Notes under the pieces: model-generated
The model's database searches: none
Seen by the model: the letters and a program-made list of their open reading frames with translations, nothing else
What the model was told of the DNA's origin: nothing
Shown: positions 41,841 to 51,462 of the stretch, piece after piece
Position numbering within the stretch: the first letter of the stretch is position 1
Layout of the letters: the number at the start of each line of letters is the position of its first letter
Position numbers and translations under genes: made by a program
Assembly: GCF_012273515.2 (NCBI RefSeq)
Contig: NZ_CP050975.2
Coordinates: 7,316,001 to 7,380,000, forward strand
Reading direction: 5' to 3'
DNA from: Streptomyces sp. RPA4-2
Lineage (GTDB): Bacteria > Actinomycetota > Actinomycetes > Streptomycetales > Streptomycetaceae
DNA length: 64,000 bases

Positions 41841-44618
41841 TCAGGCGAACGCCCGCCCGACGAGGTCCCGCTGTTCGGCGGCGTGGCGGCGGGCGGACCC
41901 GCCCGCCGGAGCGGAGGCCGCCGGGCGGCTCACGCACCCCACGGGGGTGGTGACCAGGGAGGCCACACGCGGCGCGGCGAAGGTCCACGCACCCTGGTTG
42001 GCCGGCTCCTCCTGAACCCAGCGCACGTCGACGCCGGACGGATACCGGGACAGTTCCGCCCGCAACTCGTCGGCCGGGAAGGGGTACAGCCGCTCCAGCC
42101 GCACGATGGCGGTCCCGTCCTCTCCCGACTCACGCCGGTGCGCGTCCAAGTCGTAGAAGACCTTGCCCGAACACAGCAGTACCCGTCGGGTCCGGGCGGG
42201 GTCCTGTGCGGTGTCCGGGACGACCGGGCGGAAGGAGCCCTCGGTGAACTCCTCCAGCCCGGAGGTCGCGGCCTTCGACCGCAGCATGGACTTGGGAGTG
42301 AAGACCACCAACGGCCTGCGTGCCGCGTCGAGGCCCTGTTCCCTGAGCAGGTGGAAGTAGTTGGCCGGCAGCGAGGGGTTGGCGACGGTCAGGTTGTCGT
42401 CGGCGCACAACTGCAGGAAGCGTTCGATGCGGGCGGAGGAGTGGTCCGGTCCCTGTCCCTCCAGGCCGTGCGGCAGCAGCAGCGTGACGCCCGACCGCTG
42501 CCCCCACTTCTGCTCCGAGGAGGAGATGTACTCGTCGACGACCGTCTGGGCTCCGTTGGCGAAGTCACCGAACTGCGCCTCCCACAGCACCAGGGCATCC
42601 GGCCGGGCCAGCGAGTAGCCGTATTCGAAGGCGAGCACGGCGAGTTCGGACAGGAGGGAGTCGTACGGCGTGAAACGCGCCGCTTCCGCACCGAGCGAGT
42701 CCAAGGGAGTGTGCTGCCGACCCGTACGGCGGTCCGTGAGGACGGCGTGCCGCTGGCCGAAGGTGCCCCGCCGGGAGTCCTGCCCGGACAGCCGAACCGG
42801 CACTCCGTCCAGGAGCAGCGATCCGACCGCGAGCGCTTCAGCGGTGGCCCAGTCGACGTTCCCGCCGTCGAACATGGCGGCCCGCCGCTCCAGTTGGGGC
42901 AGCACGCGCGGGTGCGGGGTGAACTCCCGCGGCAGGTCGATCTGGGTGCCCAGGATGTGCCGCAACGTCATCTCGGCGACGGCTGTCACCGCCGGGCGGG
43001 CCGGGGGATCCGCGACTTCACGGGCCGGAAGCGGCTCGCGGTCGGGTGAGGACGCCCCCGCTGTCTCGGTGAAGGCCCGCTGGAGCTGGTCGCGATAGCC
43101 CTGCCGGGCGCTCTCGGCTTCCTGCTCACTGATCACACCCGTGCTGTGCAGCGACTGCGCGTACAGCTTCCGCACGGACGGCCTGGCGGCGATGCGGTCG
43201 TACATGGCCGGCTGCGTGATGGAGGGATCGTCGACCTCGCTGTGCCCGTGGCGCCGGTAGCAGACCAGATCGACGACCACGTCCTTGTGGAACGCCTGAC
43301 GGTAGTCGAAGGCCAACTGCGCGACCCGGGCGACCGCTTCGGGATCGTCCCCGTTGACATGGAAGACGGGGGCCTCGACGGTCCGCGCGACATCGGTGGC
43401 GTACGTGCTCGACCGGCCGACGGCGGGTGCGGTGGTGAACCCCAGCTGGTTGTTGATGACCAGGTGGACGGTACCGCCGGTGGCGTAGCCCGGCAGCTGT
43501 GACATGTTCAGCGTCTCCGCGACCACTCCCTGCCCCGCGAGGGCGGCGTCACCGTGGACGACCACGGGCAGTACGGAGAACTGCCCGTCCCCGTCCTCGG
43601 TGAGATCCTGCCGCCCCCGTACGACCCCCTGCGTCACGGGCCCCACGATCTCCAGGTGAGACGGGTTCGCCACCACGGAGACCGCGATCGCGTGACCGTC
43701 CGGGGTGTGGAAGGTACCGGCGGCCCCGAGGTGGTACTTCACATCGCCGGAACCCTGTACGGACCGGACGTCGACCGCGTCCTCGAACTCGTCGAAGATC
43801 TGGGCGTACGGCTTGCCCACGATGTTGGCGAGTACGTTCAACCGGCCGCGGTGCGCCATCCCGATGACCACCTCGCGCATGCCCAGCCGCGCGGCGCGCT
43901 CGAGCACCGTGTCCAGCAGGACGATCGCGGACTCCCCGCCTTCCAGCGAGTACCGCTTCTGCCCGACGTACTTGGTGTGCAGGAACGTCTCGAACGCCTC
44001 GGCGGATCCCAGACGGTACAGAATCCGCAGTTGCTCGGCGCGTCCCGGGCGGGGCGGCGGAACCTCCACGCGCCGCTGGATCCAGAGCCGCTCCTGCTGG
44101 CTCTGGATGTGCATGTACTCGATGCCCGTAGGACCGCAGTAGGCGTCGCGAAGCGTGTCCATGACCGCGCGGAGCGTCATCATCTGGTTCCCCGCGAATC
44201 CGTCGACGGGGAATTCGCGGGCGGTGTCCGCGGCGTCGAGGCCGTGCCCCGAAGGCTCCAGGCCTGGGTGGCCGGCGGACGGCCCGGTGGACGGTCCGGC
44301 GGACAGGGGATTGGTGGCGGCCGCGAGGTGTCCGCGGACGCGATACGAGTGGATCAGTGCGGCGACGCGGACCGCCTTGACCACGAGGTCGGCGTCGCTC
44401 TCCCGCTCCTGCACTGCCGGCGTGTGCGCGGTCGCTCCGGCGGGCGCGGGTACGGCGCCCGGTGCCGGCGCGGACGCCCGGAAGTAGTCCCGCCAGACCC
44501 GGTCGACGGAGTCGGGATCACGGAGATACCGCTCACGGAATTCGTCGACGAGCCATTCGTTGATTCCGAATTCCACCTGGTGCGGGATCGAGAGAGCACT
44601 GCCTGATGCTGATGCCAC
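41841..44618 (-). CDS. 2-oxoglutarate dehydrogenase E1-type protein without E2 domain
   Basis: A thiamine-diphosphate E1 component of about 925 residues. The N-terminal EFGINEWLVDEFRERYLRDP segment matches actinobacterial Kgd, and the E1 body has GMAHRGRLNVLANIVGKPYA, VVVHGDAALAGQGVV, INNQLGFTT and LPHGLEGQGPDHSSAR. Actinobacterial Kgd is usually a fusion of about 1,250 residues with an acyltransferase (E2) domain between these parts; here only a short Ala/Pro linker remains, giving a proteobacterial-like size. It decarboxylates 2-oxoglutarate or a related 2-oxoacid. I choose the GTG at 44618; an upstream GTG (44672) has no ribosome site and overlaps a hairpin. Confidence 0.88.
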   Translation of the reverse strand: MASASGSALSIPHQVEFGINEWLVDEFRERYLRDPDSVDRVWRDYFRASAPAPGAVPAPAGATAHTPAVQERESDADLVVKAVRVAALIHSYRVRGHLAAATNPLSAGPSTGPSAGHPGLEPSGHGLDAADTAREFPVDGFAGNQMMTLRAVMDTLRDAYCGPTGIEYMHIQSQQERLWIQRRVEVPPPRPGRAEQLRILYRLGSAEAFETFLHTKYVGQKRYSLEGGESAIVLLDTVLERAARLGMREVVIGMAHRGRLNVLANIVGKPYAQIFDEFEDAVDVRSVQGSGDVKYHLGAAGTFHTPDGHAIAVSVVANPSHLEIVGPVTQGVVRGRQDLTEDGDGQFSVLPVVVHGDAALAGQGVVAETLNMSQLPGYATGGTVHLVINNQLGFTTAPAVGRSSTYATDVARTVEAPVFHVNGDDPEAVARVAQLAFDYRQAFHKDVVVDLVCYRRHGHSEVDDPSITQPAMYDRIAARPSVRKLYAQSLHSTGVISEQEAESARQGYRDQLQRAFTETAGASSPDREPLPAREVADPPARPAVTAVAEMTLRHILGTQIDLPREFTPHPRVLPQLERRAAMFDGGNVDWATAEALAVGSLLLDGVPVRLSGQDSRRGTFGQRHAVLTDRRTGRQHTPLDSLGAEAARFTPYDSLLSELAVLAFEYGYSLARPDALVLWEAQFGDFANGAQTVVDEYISSSEQKWGQRSGVTLLLPHGLEGQGPDHSSARIERFLQLCADDNLTVANPSLPANYFHLLREQGLDAARRPLVVFTPKSMLRSKAATSGLEEFTEGSFRPVVPDTAQDPARTRRVLLCSGKVFYDLDAHRRESGEDGTAIVRLERLYPFPADELRAELSRYPSGVDVRWVQEEPANQGAWTFAAPRVASLVTTPVGCVSRPAASAPAGGSARRHAAEQRDLVGRAFA

Positions 44619-44659
44619 GGCGTAGAACGCCTTCTTTCCACATACGGAGACCGTCGCGG

Positions 44660-44685
44660 GCGGCGTGGTCACCCGACCACGCCGC
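44660..44685. promoter_or_regulatory. Perfect hairpin in the leader of the E1 gene
   Basis: GCGGCGTGGTC (44660-44670) pairs perfectly with GACCACGCCGC (44675-44685) with a four-base loop, 42 bases upstream of the preferred GTG. It may be a leader structure. The 320-base gap from 44619 to 44938 holds nothing else recognisable. Confidence 0.45.
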
Positions 44686-44938
44686 CGTTGGGGCCGAGGT
44701 GGTCCGCGGCGATGAGGACCGTCGACCTCGTGCGCTGTTCCCGAGGCTATGAGGACTCCGTGGCGCGAGGGGACACGTGAACATGCCAGGACTGCGGCAG
44801 ATCAGGACGTGTCGCCACGCCCGTCCGCCGCATGTCCGGATGTGAGGGCCCCGTGTCCTCCCGTACGGCCATGACCGTCGCGCCGAGCGGTGTTCCCCCG
44901 GGGAACTCCGTCTTCACGTGGACCTGGGAGGGACCTGT

Positions 44939-45382
44939 ATGACTCCGAACGAACACACCGACGGCGTCGCCCCGGAACTGATCGTCATCCCCTGTGGAGC
45001 GCGCAAACTGGACCACCGCGCGCGGGCGGCGGACATGTACATCGGCTCCTACCACCGCGCGTGCCGAAGGGCCGCCGAGGCACTCCGGCCGGATCGGCTC
45101 GTCATCCTCTCCGCCCGCTACGGTCTGCTCGGCCTCGACGACGAGATCGACCCCTACGACACGGCACACGGCGCCGCCGACGCGGTGACCGCCCGTCTGC
45201 TGCGGGAGCAGGCGGCGGAGCGCGGCATCACGGACCTCGACCCCGTCGTGGTGCTCGGCGGTGCCCGTCACGTCACGCTCGCCAAGGCCGTGTGGCCGCA
45301 CGCCCTGACCCCGCTGAGCGGAACGCGCGGCATGGGCGAGCAGGTGGCGCGACTCGCGGCGATGGCGCGCTCGGCGGGCTGA
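44939..45382 (+). CDS. DUF6884-family protein
   Basis: A 147-residue cytoplasmic protein of the DUF6884 type, distantly like YaaA and tRNA-transglycosylase-associated folds (LIVIPCGARKLDHRARAADMYIGSYHRACRRAA, LVILSARYGLLGLDDEIDPYD). The CGxxK and SAxYG-L motifs are conserved and suggest a nucleotide- or base-binding site. Role unknown. GGGAGGG lies before the ATG. It stands alone; a tandem repeat begins at its stop codon. Confidence 0.8.
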   Translation: MTPNEHTDGVAPELIVIPCGARKLDHRARAADMYIGSYHRACRRAAEALRPDRLVILSARYGLLGLDDEIDPYDTAHGAADAVTARLLREQAAERGITDLDPVVVLGGARHVTLAKAVWPHALTPLSGTRGMGEQVARLAAMARSAG

Positions 45383-45422
45383 CGGAATCCGCGGGACGGA
45401 ATCCGCGGGACGGAATCCGGGG
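45381..45422. repeat. Fourteen-base tandem repeat at the DUF6884 stop
   Basis: GACGGAATCCGCGG occurs twice exactly and a third time with one change (45381-45394, 45395-45408, 45409-45422). It starts at the TGA of the DUF6884 gene. The rest of the 331-base gap to the next gene shows no clear feature. Confidence 0.85.
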
Positions 45423-45713
45423 GACGGACGCCTCGGCACTGTGGCCGCACGGGTACCGCGGCTCGGGTACCGCGACACGGGGGCCGCGTCACAGGAGCCA
45501 TCGTGGCCCAGGTCCGGACGGCAGCGTCGTCAGGTCCTGATGTGAGGGTGTTGTGGCACTCGGTGTTGTGCGGTGGGAACGGGCGGCGGCCATAGCCTCG
45601 TGAGGCCAACGGGCCGTCGGACTTGGCCGCGACCCGCGTTCTGTTGGGCTGGGGCCCCGGACGGCCGGTTCACGACGGTGCTTCCCAAGACGACGAAAGA
45701 GGCGTTCCACGCC

Positions 45714-46865
45714 GTGACACCCCACCCCAGCAGTGCCCGAGCCGTCCCGATCGAGGGCGATGCGGCCCCGGGAGTTCCGCTTCCAGCCCGTCCACGGCTG
45801 CCCACGGCGAACGCGACAGGCCGTCCGCTGTTCGGCCCCAGTTGGTTCGCGGCGGTCATGGGCACCGGCATCGTCGCGAACGCGGTGGTCACCCTCCCGC
45901 GGAGCCTGCCCGGTCTGCGGACCGCCGCCACGGTGGTCTGGTCGGGAGCCGGCCTGCTGCTCGTCGTACTGGCGGTCGGCTATGTACGTCAGCGGGCACT
46001 GCGGCTGCACGCCGCCGATCCGACGCAGTCCCAGTTCTTCGGCGCGCCTGCCGTGGCCCTCCTGACGGTCGGCGCCGGGGCGCTGCAGCTCGGCGGGCCG
46101 GCGATCGGGGAACGGGCCGCGCTGGACGTGGACTTGACGCTGTGGTCGCTCGGAACCGTACTCGGTCTCGCCACGGCCGCCACGGTGCCGTATCTGATGG
46201 TCACCCGGCACCGGTTCGCGCCGGACGCGGCGTTCGGCGGCTGGCTGATGCCGGTGGTACCGCCGCTGGTCTCCGCCACGACGGGCGCGCTGCTCGTCCC
46301 GCACATGCCCGCCGGGCAGCTGCGGCTGGCCCTGGTGCTGGGCTGCTACGCGATGTTCGGGCTGGGACTGGTGGCCGCGCTGCTGGTACTGGCCATGGTC
46401 TACAGCCGCCTGGTGCACCATGACGCGCCGACCGGTGCGATGGTGCCCACGGTGTGGATCGGACTGGGCGCGCTGGGGCAGATCGTGACGGGGCTGGGCG
46501 CGCTGGCCACGGCCGCTCCGGGCGCGCTGCCCACACCGTACGTGCACGGCACGGCAGTTCTCGCGCTGCTGGGCGGAGTCGGGGTGTGGGGCTTCGCCAT
46601 GCTGTGGCTGGCACTCGCCGCGGCGCTGACCGTACGGGAGTTCAGGGCGGGGCTGCCCTTCGCGCCCACCTGGTGGTCTTTCATCTTCCCCCTCGGCGCC
46701 TGTGTCACCGGCACCTCGGCCCTCGCGGCCCGCACCGGCTCCCAGGTGTTCGTCTGGGCCGCCGTCGTCCTCTACGCGCTGCTCGTCGCGGCCTGGGTCG
46801 TGGTGGCCTACCGCTCACTGCGGCACGCCGGTGCGCATACGGGTGGGTTGCGGGGGCGGGGGTAG
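45714..46865 (+). CDS. SLAC1/TehA-family membrane transporter
   Basis: A 383-residue integral membrane protein with about ten hydrophobic segments. FGPSWFAAVMGTGIVANAV at the start and TWWSFIFPLGACVTGTSAL near the end are typical of the C4-dicarboxylate/tellurite-resistance/SLAC1 anion-channel family, which moves malate, nitrate, chloride or sulfite. The first 35 residues are an unstructured head. GTG at 45714 follows AAAGAGG at a slightly long spacing; an open frame extends 47 codons further. Monocistronic, ended by a very strong palindrome. Confidence 0.85.
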   Translation: MTPHPSSARAVPIEGDAAPGVPLPARPRLPTANATGRPLFGPSWFAAVMGTGIVANAVVTLPRSLPGLRTAATVVWSGAGLLLVVLAVGYVRQRALRLHAADPTQSQFFGAPAVALLTVGAGALQLGGPAIGERAALDVDLTLWSLGTVLGLATAATVPYLMVTRHRFAPDAAFGGWLMPVVPPLVSATTGALLVPHMPAGQLRLALVLGCYAMFGLGLVAALLVLAMVYSRLVHHDAPTGAMVPTVWIGLGALGQIVTGLGALATAAPGALPTPYVHGTAVLALLGGVGVWGFAMLWLALAAALTVREFRAGLPFAPTWWSFIFPLGACVTGTSALAARTGSQVFVWAAVVLYALLVAAWVVVAYRSLRHAGAHTGGLRGRG

Positions 46866-47002
46866 TCCAGCGCCTGTGCGGGGTCGTCGACTCCGGGGCC
46901 GGGCGCCCCCGTTCAGAACTTCCAGCCCGGCTCCTGGGTGTCGACGACGACCCGTTCGTCACAGTCGAGGAGTTCACCGCCACGCCAAGGGCTCCTGGCC
47001 GG

Positions 47003-47045
47003 CAACGTCTGGGGGCCGGGACGACGTCCCGGCCCCCAGACGTTG
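47003..47045. terminator. Bidirectional terminator, 21-base perfect stem
   Basis: Bases 47003-47023 are the exact complement of 47025-47045, with a single central A; folding would leave a small loop. It begins CAACGTCTGGGGG and lies between the convergent SLAC1 and phosphatase genes. Confidence 0.85.
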
Positions 47046-47072
47046 ACGACTACTGCTGCTGGTCGCGGGGGG

Positions 47073-48689
47073 TCAGTGCCGGCCGTGGCCGCCGTCACTA
47101 CGACGGCGTTGGAGCGTGAACTTCTCGAAGACCGACAGCTCACCTGTGGGCGTGATGATGTTGTAGTAGGTGACGTGGATGCGGGTCATGTCACCGGGGT
47201 GACGGCCCGGGTCGACGGCGAACTCGGCGAAGCCGTAAGGATGCTCCGCGTCGCGGACGCCGATCCAAACCGCCGTCTCCTTCTCCTTGACCGAGTTGAA
47301 CTTGCCGACGTGCTCCATCTGGACGTATGCCGAGTGATGCCCGTGACCGTCGGCGTCGTCGGTGGTGAAGCTGTTGTTGGTGATGCCGGACACGCCGCCA
47401 CCGCCGAGGACCATGTGCGTCGTGCCGTGCGCGCTGTCGATCACGTCGAGTGCGGTCTGACTCGGGTTGGGTGTGAGGGTGACGCTGCCGGGGACGACGC
47501 CACGCACCGCCAACGAGCGCTCGTAGTCGTGCTCGTGACCACAGACCACCAGGTCGACGCCGTACTTGTCGAACAGCGGGCCGTACGCCGCGCGCAGCGC
47601 GACATCGGGGCCGTTCGCGGCGGTCGCCGAGCTGATCATCACCTGGTGCATGCAGATGACGATCCAGTCGATGTCCTTCGAAGCCCGTGCCGACTTGAGC
47701 TCCTTCTCCAGCCAGGCGAGCTGCCGACCGCCGGAGTAGCCGTTGATGTAGATGTCGCCGCCCTCCTGCAGGGCGATGTCGTCGTTCTGCAGGGAGATCA
47801 CCTTCACCGAGCCGACCGTGAAGGAGTACCAGAGGTTGTCGAGTTCGGGCTGGGTCTCGGTCGAGGGCAGCTCGAAGTACGTCTGGTACGCGTCGAGACC
47901 GAGCTTGCCGTTGCCCAGCTCGATCTCATGGTTGCCCGCGGCCGGCATCCACGGACGGAACCGTGCTGAGCGGCTGTTGTTGGCCAGGAAGTCGCGCCAG
48001 ACACGGATGCGGTCGGGCCCGGTGTTGGCGTAGCAGAGGTCACCGTTGAGGAGGTGGAACAGCGGGCCGACCTTCTCGATGCCGGTGACGATGTCGGCAG
48101 CGGCGGGCGTGGCGTTGGGCTCGAAGTCCCGGCCCGAGGCGTCGGCCGGGTTCGCTCCGGTCTTCCACGTCACACTGGGCGCACCCTGGTCGCCGAAGCT
48201 GGTGAAGGTGAACGGGGCTCGGCCGGACGGCGCCGTGTGGAAGGTGCCGGCGTCGGGGGTGGCACCGTCGTGCTGGGCCGCGTACAGGTAGTCGGTGTCG
48301 GCCTTGAGCTTGCTGATCAGCGCGTGATGGACCCAGACGGTCCGCCCTGAGGTGCCGTCCACGTAGGTCTTCGTCGTCGCGTGCACTGTGGAGCCGAAGC
48401 CGCCACTCAGCGTGCCGTAAACGACCCGAGGGTTCTTGACGGCCGCGTCGGTGACCCACGAGACGACCATCTGGCTGCGTGGGTCGGCGCCGAAGGTCAG
48501 GTGCAGGCCCTGGACGGGGGTGGTGGCCGAGCCGGTGGTGAGACCGGTGACCTCCGACTTCCCCGGCATCGCCTCGGCGGTTCCGGCGTCGAGGACCAGT
48601 GGCCCGGCGGCGGCGCCGGACACTGTCGCGCCGAACAGGCCGAGCGCGTTGCGACGAGAGATTCTGGTTTGCTTGGGTTCTTCGGACAT
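47073..48689 (-). CDS. Tat-exported purple acid phosphatase-like metallophosphoesterase
   Basis: A 538-residue secreted enzyme. The Tat signal (ISRRNALGLFGATVSG) precedes a fibronectin-like PAP domain (about 60-160) and the dinuclear-metal domain. All five ligand blocks are present: SFGDQG, NGDLCYAN, AAGNHE, CMHQ and GHEHDYER. It releases phosphate from organic esters outside the cell. The ATG at 48689 has GAAAGG eight bases before it. The gene is monocistronic, and the sequence upstream of it is eroded mobile DNA. Confidence 0.92.
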   Translation of the reverse strand: MSEEPKQTRISRRNALGLFGATVSGAAAGPLVLDAGTAEAMPGKSEVTGLTTGSATTPVQGLHLTFGADPRSQMVVSWVTDAAVKNPRVVYGTLSGGFGSTVHATTKTYVDGTSGRTVWVHHALISKLKADTDYLYAAQHDGATPDAGTFHTAPSGRAPFTFTSFGDQGAPSVTWKTGANPADASGRDFEPNATPAAADIVTGIEKVGPLFHLLNGDLCYANTGPDRIRVWRDFLANNSRSARFRPWMPAAGNHEIELGNGKLGLDAYQTYFELPSTETQPELDNLWYSFTVGSVKVISLQNDDIALQEGGDIYINGYSGGRQLAWLEKELKSARASKDIDWIVICMHQVMISSATAANGPDVALRAAYGPLFDKYGVDLVVCGHEHDYERSLAVRGVVPGSVTLTPNPSQTALDVIDSAHGTTHMVLGGGGVSGITNNSFTTDDADGHGHHSAYVQMEHVGKFNSVKEKETAVWIGVRDAEHPYGFAEFAVDPGRHPGDMTRIHVTYYNIITPTGELSVFEKFTLQRRRSDGGHGRH

Positions 48690-49149
48690 TCCAGGGGCCT
48701 TTCGCGTCGTCGGGTGCAGTCGCACACCGACCGGACAGCAGCGCTCCGAACCTGACAGGGGGCTGCGGCAGGTCAGCGGTGGGCGCACTCACGGACGCTA
48801 GGAAGCACGGTCGACCGGAGCGGTGAGACAGGTATGAACTTCAGATGGCGGTCACCGCAACGGACGGCAATTCCCGGCGGCCTGGCCCTGTCTTGGCTAA
48901 CGCCTCGGAGCGGTTCGGGTGTTCGGGCGCGCTTCCGTCAATCGTGATGAAGTCGACGCCGCGAGGCCCGCGCGCCATCTCGGCGGCACAGCGTCTCCGC
49001 GACGGTTCGATGTCCCGGTGCGGGACGTCACGTCGGCCGGCCGCGTAAAGCTCAACCCGCGATCGCTGCGGCGGCATCGGTACGAAAGATCATGCGAGGC
49101 CGGGCGCGAGTGCCGGCAACCGTTGCGCAACCACGAGCTGCATTCCCTC
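48690..49149. other. Non-coding stretch upstream of the phosphatase
   Basis: The first 100 bases should hold the phosphatase promoter. No frame with a good start or family match is visible in the rest; it merges into transposase debris from about 49150. Confidence 0.5.
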
Positions 49150-49159
49150 TCCAGGCGCA

Positions 49160-49345
49160 GCCGGCTGCGCAAGCGAGGCATCCCGCACCGCATCGCCCGC
49201 AAGGTTCGAGTTCTCCACCCGGCTCGGCCGGCACCGCTGGACGATCGAGCGCACGATGTCCCGGCTGGACGGCTGCCGCCGTCTGCACCGCCGCTACGAA
49301 CGCAAGGCCGAGCACTTACTGGCAACGTACCGTGCGGTGTCGCGG
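49160..49345 (+). pseudogene. IS5-like transposase C-terminal fragment
   Basis: LRKRGIPHRIARK in one frame (about 49164-49205) continues after a frameshift as TRLGRHRWTIERTMSRLDGC, then RRLHRRYERKAEHLLA (to about 49325). This is the end of an IS5-type DDE transposase, including the catalytic Glu region WTIERT. No start, no upstream catalytic Asp region and no terminal repeats are seen, so it is an inactive remnant. Confidence 0.8.
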
Positions 49346-49598
49346 GTGCCGACCATGACCGTGTCCACCAGTCCCATGGGTGCCCTGACCATGCCCTCGG
49401 TGATGGCCTTCAGGTCCGGCGGCGGCCCCACACTCAGCTCCTCACGACGAACAGGTCGGTGGCGCAGTCCAGTTGCCCTTCTTTTCTATCGCATAGGGGT
49501 CCCGACGGCGCAGGGGCCACATGCCGCGCGAGTCTGCCGGTCACCGGTCCGTGCGGGTGCGCCCGGCCAGCGGGGGGTGCCCCTGTCTCCTTCGTCAT

Positions 49599-49838
49599 GA
49601 GCAGGATGGCGCGGCTGTCGGCTCTCTCCTGGCGGCGGGTGCGGGAGTGGACGCCCCCGACGAGCAGGGCAATACGTCTTTGTGGCAGGCGGTGTTCACG
49701 TATCGAGGTGATGGTGAGGTGCTGTCGCTGCTGGTTGGTGCCGGAGCCGATCCGGACATGCACAACCTTCACGGCGTGAGCCCGCGGCGCCTTGCCGGCC
49801 GGCGTATTGGTTCAGATGTCGCGGTGCACTCGGGGATC
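49599..49838 (+). pseudogene. Ankyrin-repeat protein fragment
   Basis: The frame reads HEQDGAAVGSLLAAGAGVDA, then PDEQGNTSLWQAV, LLVGAGADPDMHNLHGVSP. These are two ankyrin repeats plus the end of a third. There is no ribosome site or plausible start, and the frame runs out into unrelated sequence, so this is a truncated gene between two IS remnants. Confidence 0.75.
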
Positions 49839-49889
49839 GTCCGGTCTCGTAGGGCGGATTCTGAAGGTCACGCGGCTTTGGCGGGCTGC

Positions 49890-50265
49890 GGCTCATAGAA
49901 GGTTCCGTCGCGGAGCATTCGATCCGCCCGGCCAGCAGCTTGCGCTGGTCGAGGACGGCGCTGAGCGAGGCGGCGGGACGCGGGACGATCAGCGCGGCCG
50001 CGCCGGCGCCGGAACCGTTCCCGCAGCGTGAGGACGGCCGAGTGCTGGACCTGAGGCCCCCAGCAACCGGTCCAAGGAGCGGTGGATCTGGGTCAGCAAG
50101 TCGTGGAGCCGGTTCGCGACCCTGGCTGCTTCGTCGGCCAGGTCGTCGTCGAAGCCGACGATCATCTCCAGCTCGGCGATCGTCTCGTCCTCGCCGTCGA
50201 TCGCCCGCAGTGCTGCCGCTGCGCGGATGACGAGGAAGAGGACGTGTACCCCCGCGGCGGGCATG
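49890..50265 (-). pseudogene. IS110-like transposase remnant
   Basis: Reading leftward, FLVIRAAAALRAIDGEDETI, ADEAARVANRLHDLLTQIH and LGA.. are in one frame (about 50255-50050). After a frameshift, ALIVPRPAASLSAVLDQRKLL and AGRIE follow in another (to about 49910). This order matches the central part of IS110-family DEDD transposases with an internal deletion. No ends or intact frame remain. Confidence 0.78.
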
Positions 50266-50317
50266 GGGCATGGCGCCCCCCGCTCGCCAGGTGGCCCGTG
50301 CCCGTGCCCGGCGTTCG

Positions 50318-50608
50318 TCAGTCGCTCAGGATCCTGCGCTTCTGGTCCGCGAACTCGGCCTCGGTGAGCACGCCCTGGGCCTTGAGCTCGCCGAGTCGCT
50401 TCAGTTGGTCGATCTTGTCGTTCATGTCGTCGGTCAGGGGGGCCGACGGAGGGAGCGGGGGAGTGGCGACGAGGGACGGGGCGGCGGGTCGCGAAGGGGC
50501 CTGCTGGGCCCACCGGCCCTGCTGGCGGCGCGAGACGCGGTTCGACACGGCCGTCGCCGTGCCCGCCACCACGGCTGTGCGGGCGACTCCGCGGAGGAGA
50601 CCTGGCAT
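50318..50608 (-). CDS. SHOCT-domain small protein
   Basis: A 96-residue protein. A short N-terminal hydrophobic segment (GVARTAVVAGTATAVSN) could be membrane-associated, followed by an Ala/Pro linker and a C-terminal SHOCT domain (about 62-96; IDQLKRLGELKAQGVLTEAEF). SHOCT modules mediate oligomerisation or membrane linkage; exact role unknown. GAAAGGA precedes the ATG. Divergent from a small membrane protein gene. Confidence 0.88.
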   Translation of the reverse strand: MPGLLRGVARTAVVAGTATAVSNRVSRRQQGRWAQQAPSRPAAPSLVATPPLPPSAPLTDDMNDKIDQLKRLGELKAQGVLTEAEFADQKRRILSD

Positions 50609-50727
50609 GGCGGTTTTCCTTTCTCGCAGGAGCCGTGCGGAATGAACAGCTCCGCCTGTCGGCGCGCGCATCCCGGCGCGGCACGCGTCCGTGAGACGCG
50701 TGCAAAAGACACGTTCATTGGACCACT

Positions 50728-50741
50728 GCGGGAATTCCCGC
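50728..50741. promoter_or_regulatory. Palindrome between divergent small genes
   Basis: GCGGGAATTCCCGC is a perfect 14-base palindrome in the gap between the SHOCT and the small membrane protein genes; candidate operator shared by both. Confidence 0.4.
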
Positions 50742-50894
50742 GCACTTCCGTACCGCGGTTCCTCCCATGCGCCCCTCCCATGCACAGGACGTGAATGGCG
50801 ACGTTCTGCCGGTCGGTGATTCTCGTGGCAAGCTGATATGTGGCCACCGGCCGGTGACAGGTCGGTGGCGAGGCCTATGCGGGAGGAGCTCGAA

Positions 50895-51344
50895 ATGGCC
50901 ACGACCGGAATGCACCAGCACGACACCGGAAACCGTAGCGAAAGCCACGGTGGAGGAATCTGGGTGTCCAGCTGGACCGCCTTCGCCGCAGTGATGATGA
51001 TCTTCGGCGGAGCGATGGCGATATTCCAGGGAATCGCCGCCATCGTCAAGACCGACGTCTTCGTCGTCACCCGCAACTACGCCTACACCTTCGACATGAC
51101 GGGCTGGGGCTGGATCCACCTCGTCCTCGGTGTCCTGGTCGTCCTCGCCGGTGTCGCCCTGTTCCGCGGGGCGATGTGGGCGCGCGTCACCGGAATCGTG
51201 CTGGCAGGCCTGTCGATGATCGCCAACTTCCTCTGGCTGCCGTACTACCCGGTCTGGGCCATCGTGCTGATCGCCGTGGACGCCTTCGTCATCTGGGCTC
51301 TGTGCATCGGAGCCCGGGACACCCGGGACGCCCGCACCCAGTAG
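50895..51344 (+). CDS. Small membrane protein (DUF7144-like)
   Basis: A 149-residue protein with four membrane spans (about 25-48, 72-92, 98-118, 122-142; WTAFAAVMMIFGGAMAIFQG, GWIHLVLGVLVVLAGVALF, WLPYYPVWAIVLIAVDAFV). This pattern is common in actinobacteria and matches the DUF7144 description; function unknown. GGGAGGAG precedes the ATG. It leads into a sugar dehydrogenase gene 118 bases on. Confidence 0.85.
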   Translation: MATTGMHQHDTGNRSESHGGGIWVSSWTAFAAVMMIFGGAMAIFQGIAAIVKTDVFVVTRNYAYTFDMTGWGWIHLVLGVLVVLAGVALFRGAMWARVTGIVLAGLSMIANFLWLPYYPVWAIVLIAVDAFVIWALCIGARDTRDARTQ

Positions 51345-51462
51345 CCGACCGCGCTGTCCTGGACGGCCCGACGACCCGCCGGACGGGCGTCGGGCCGTCC
51401 GGCTCGGACCGGGCGCTCCGGCCGGCTGACGACACCCACAAGGCACCCACAAGGAGAGACGA

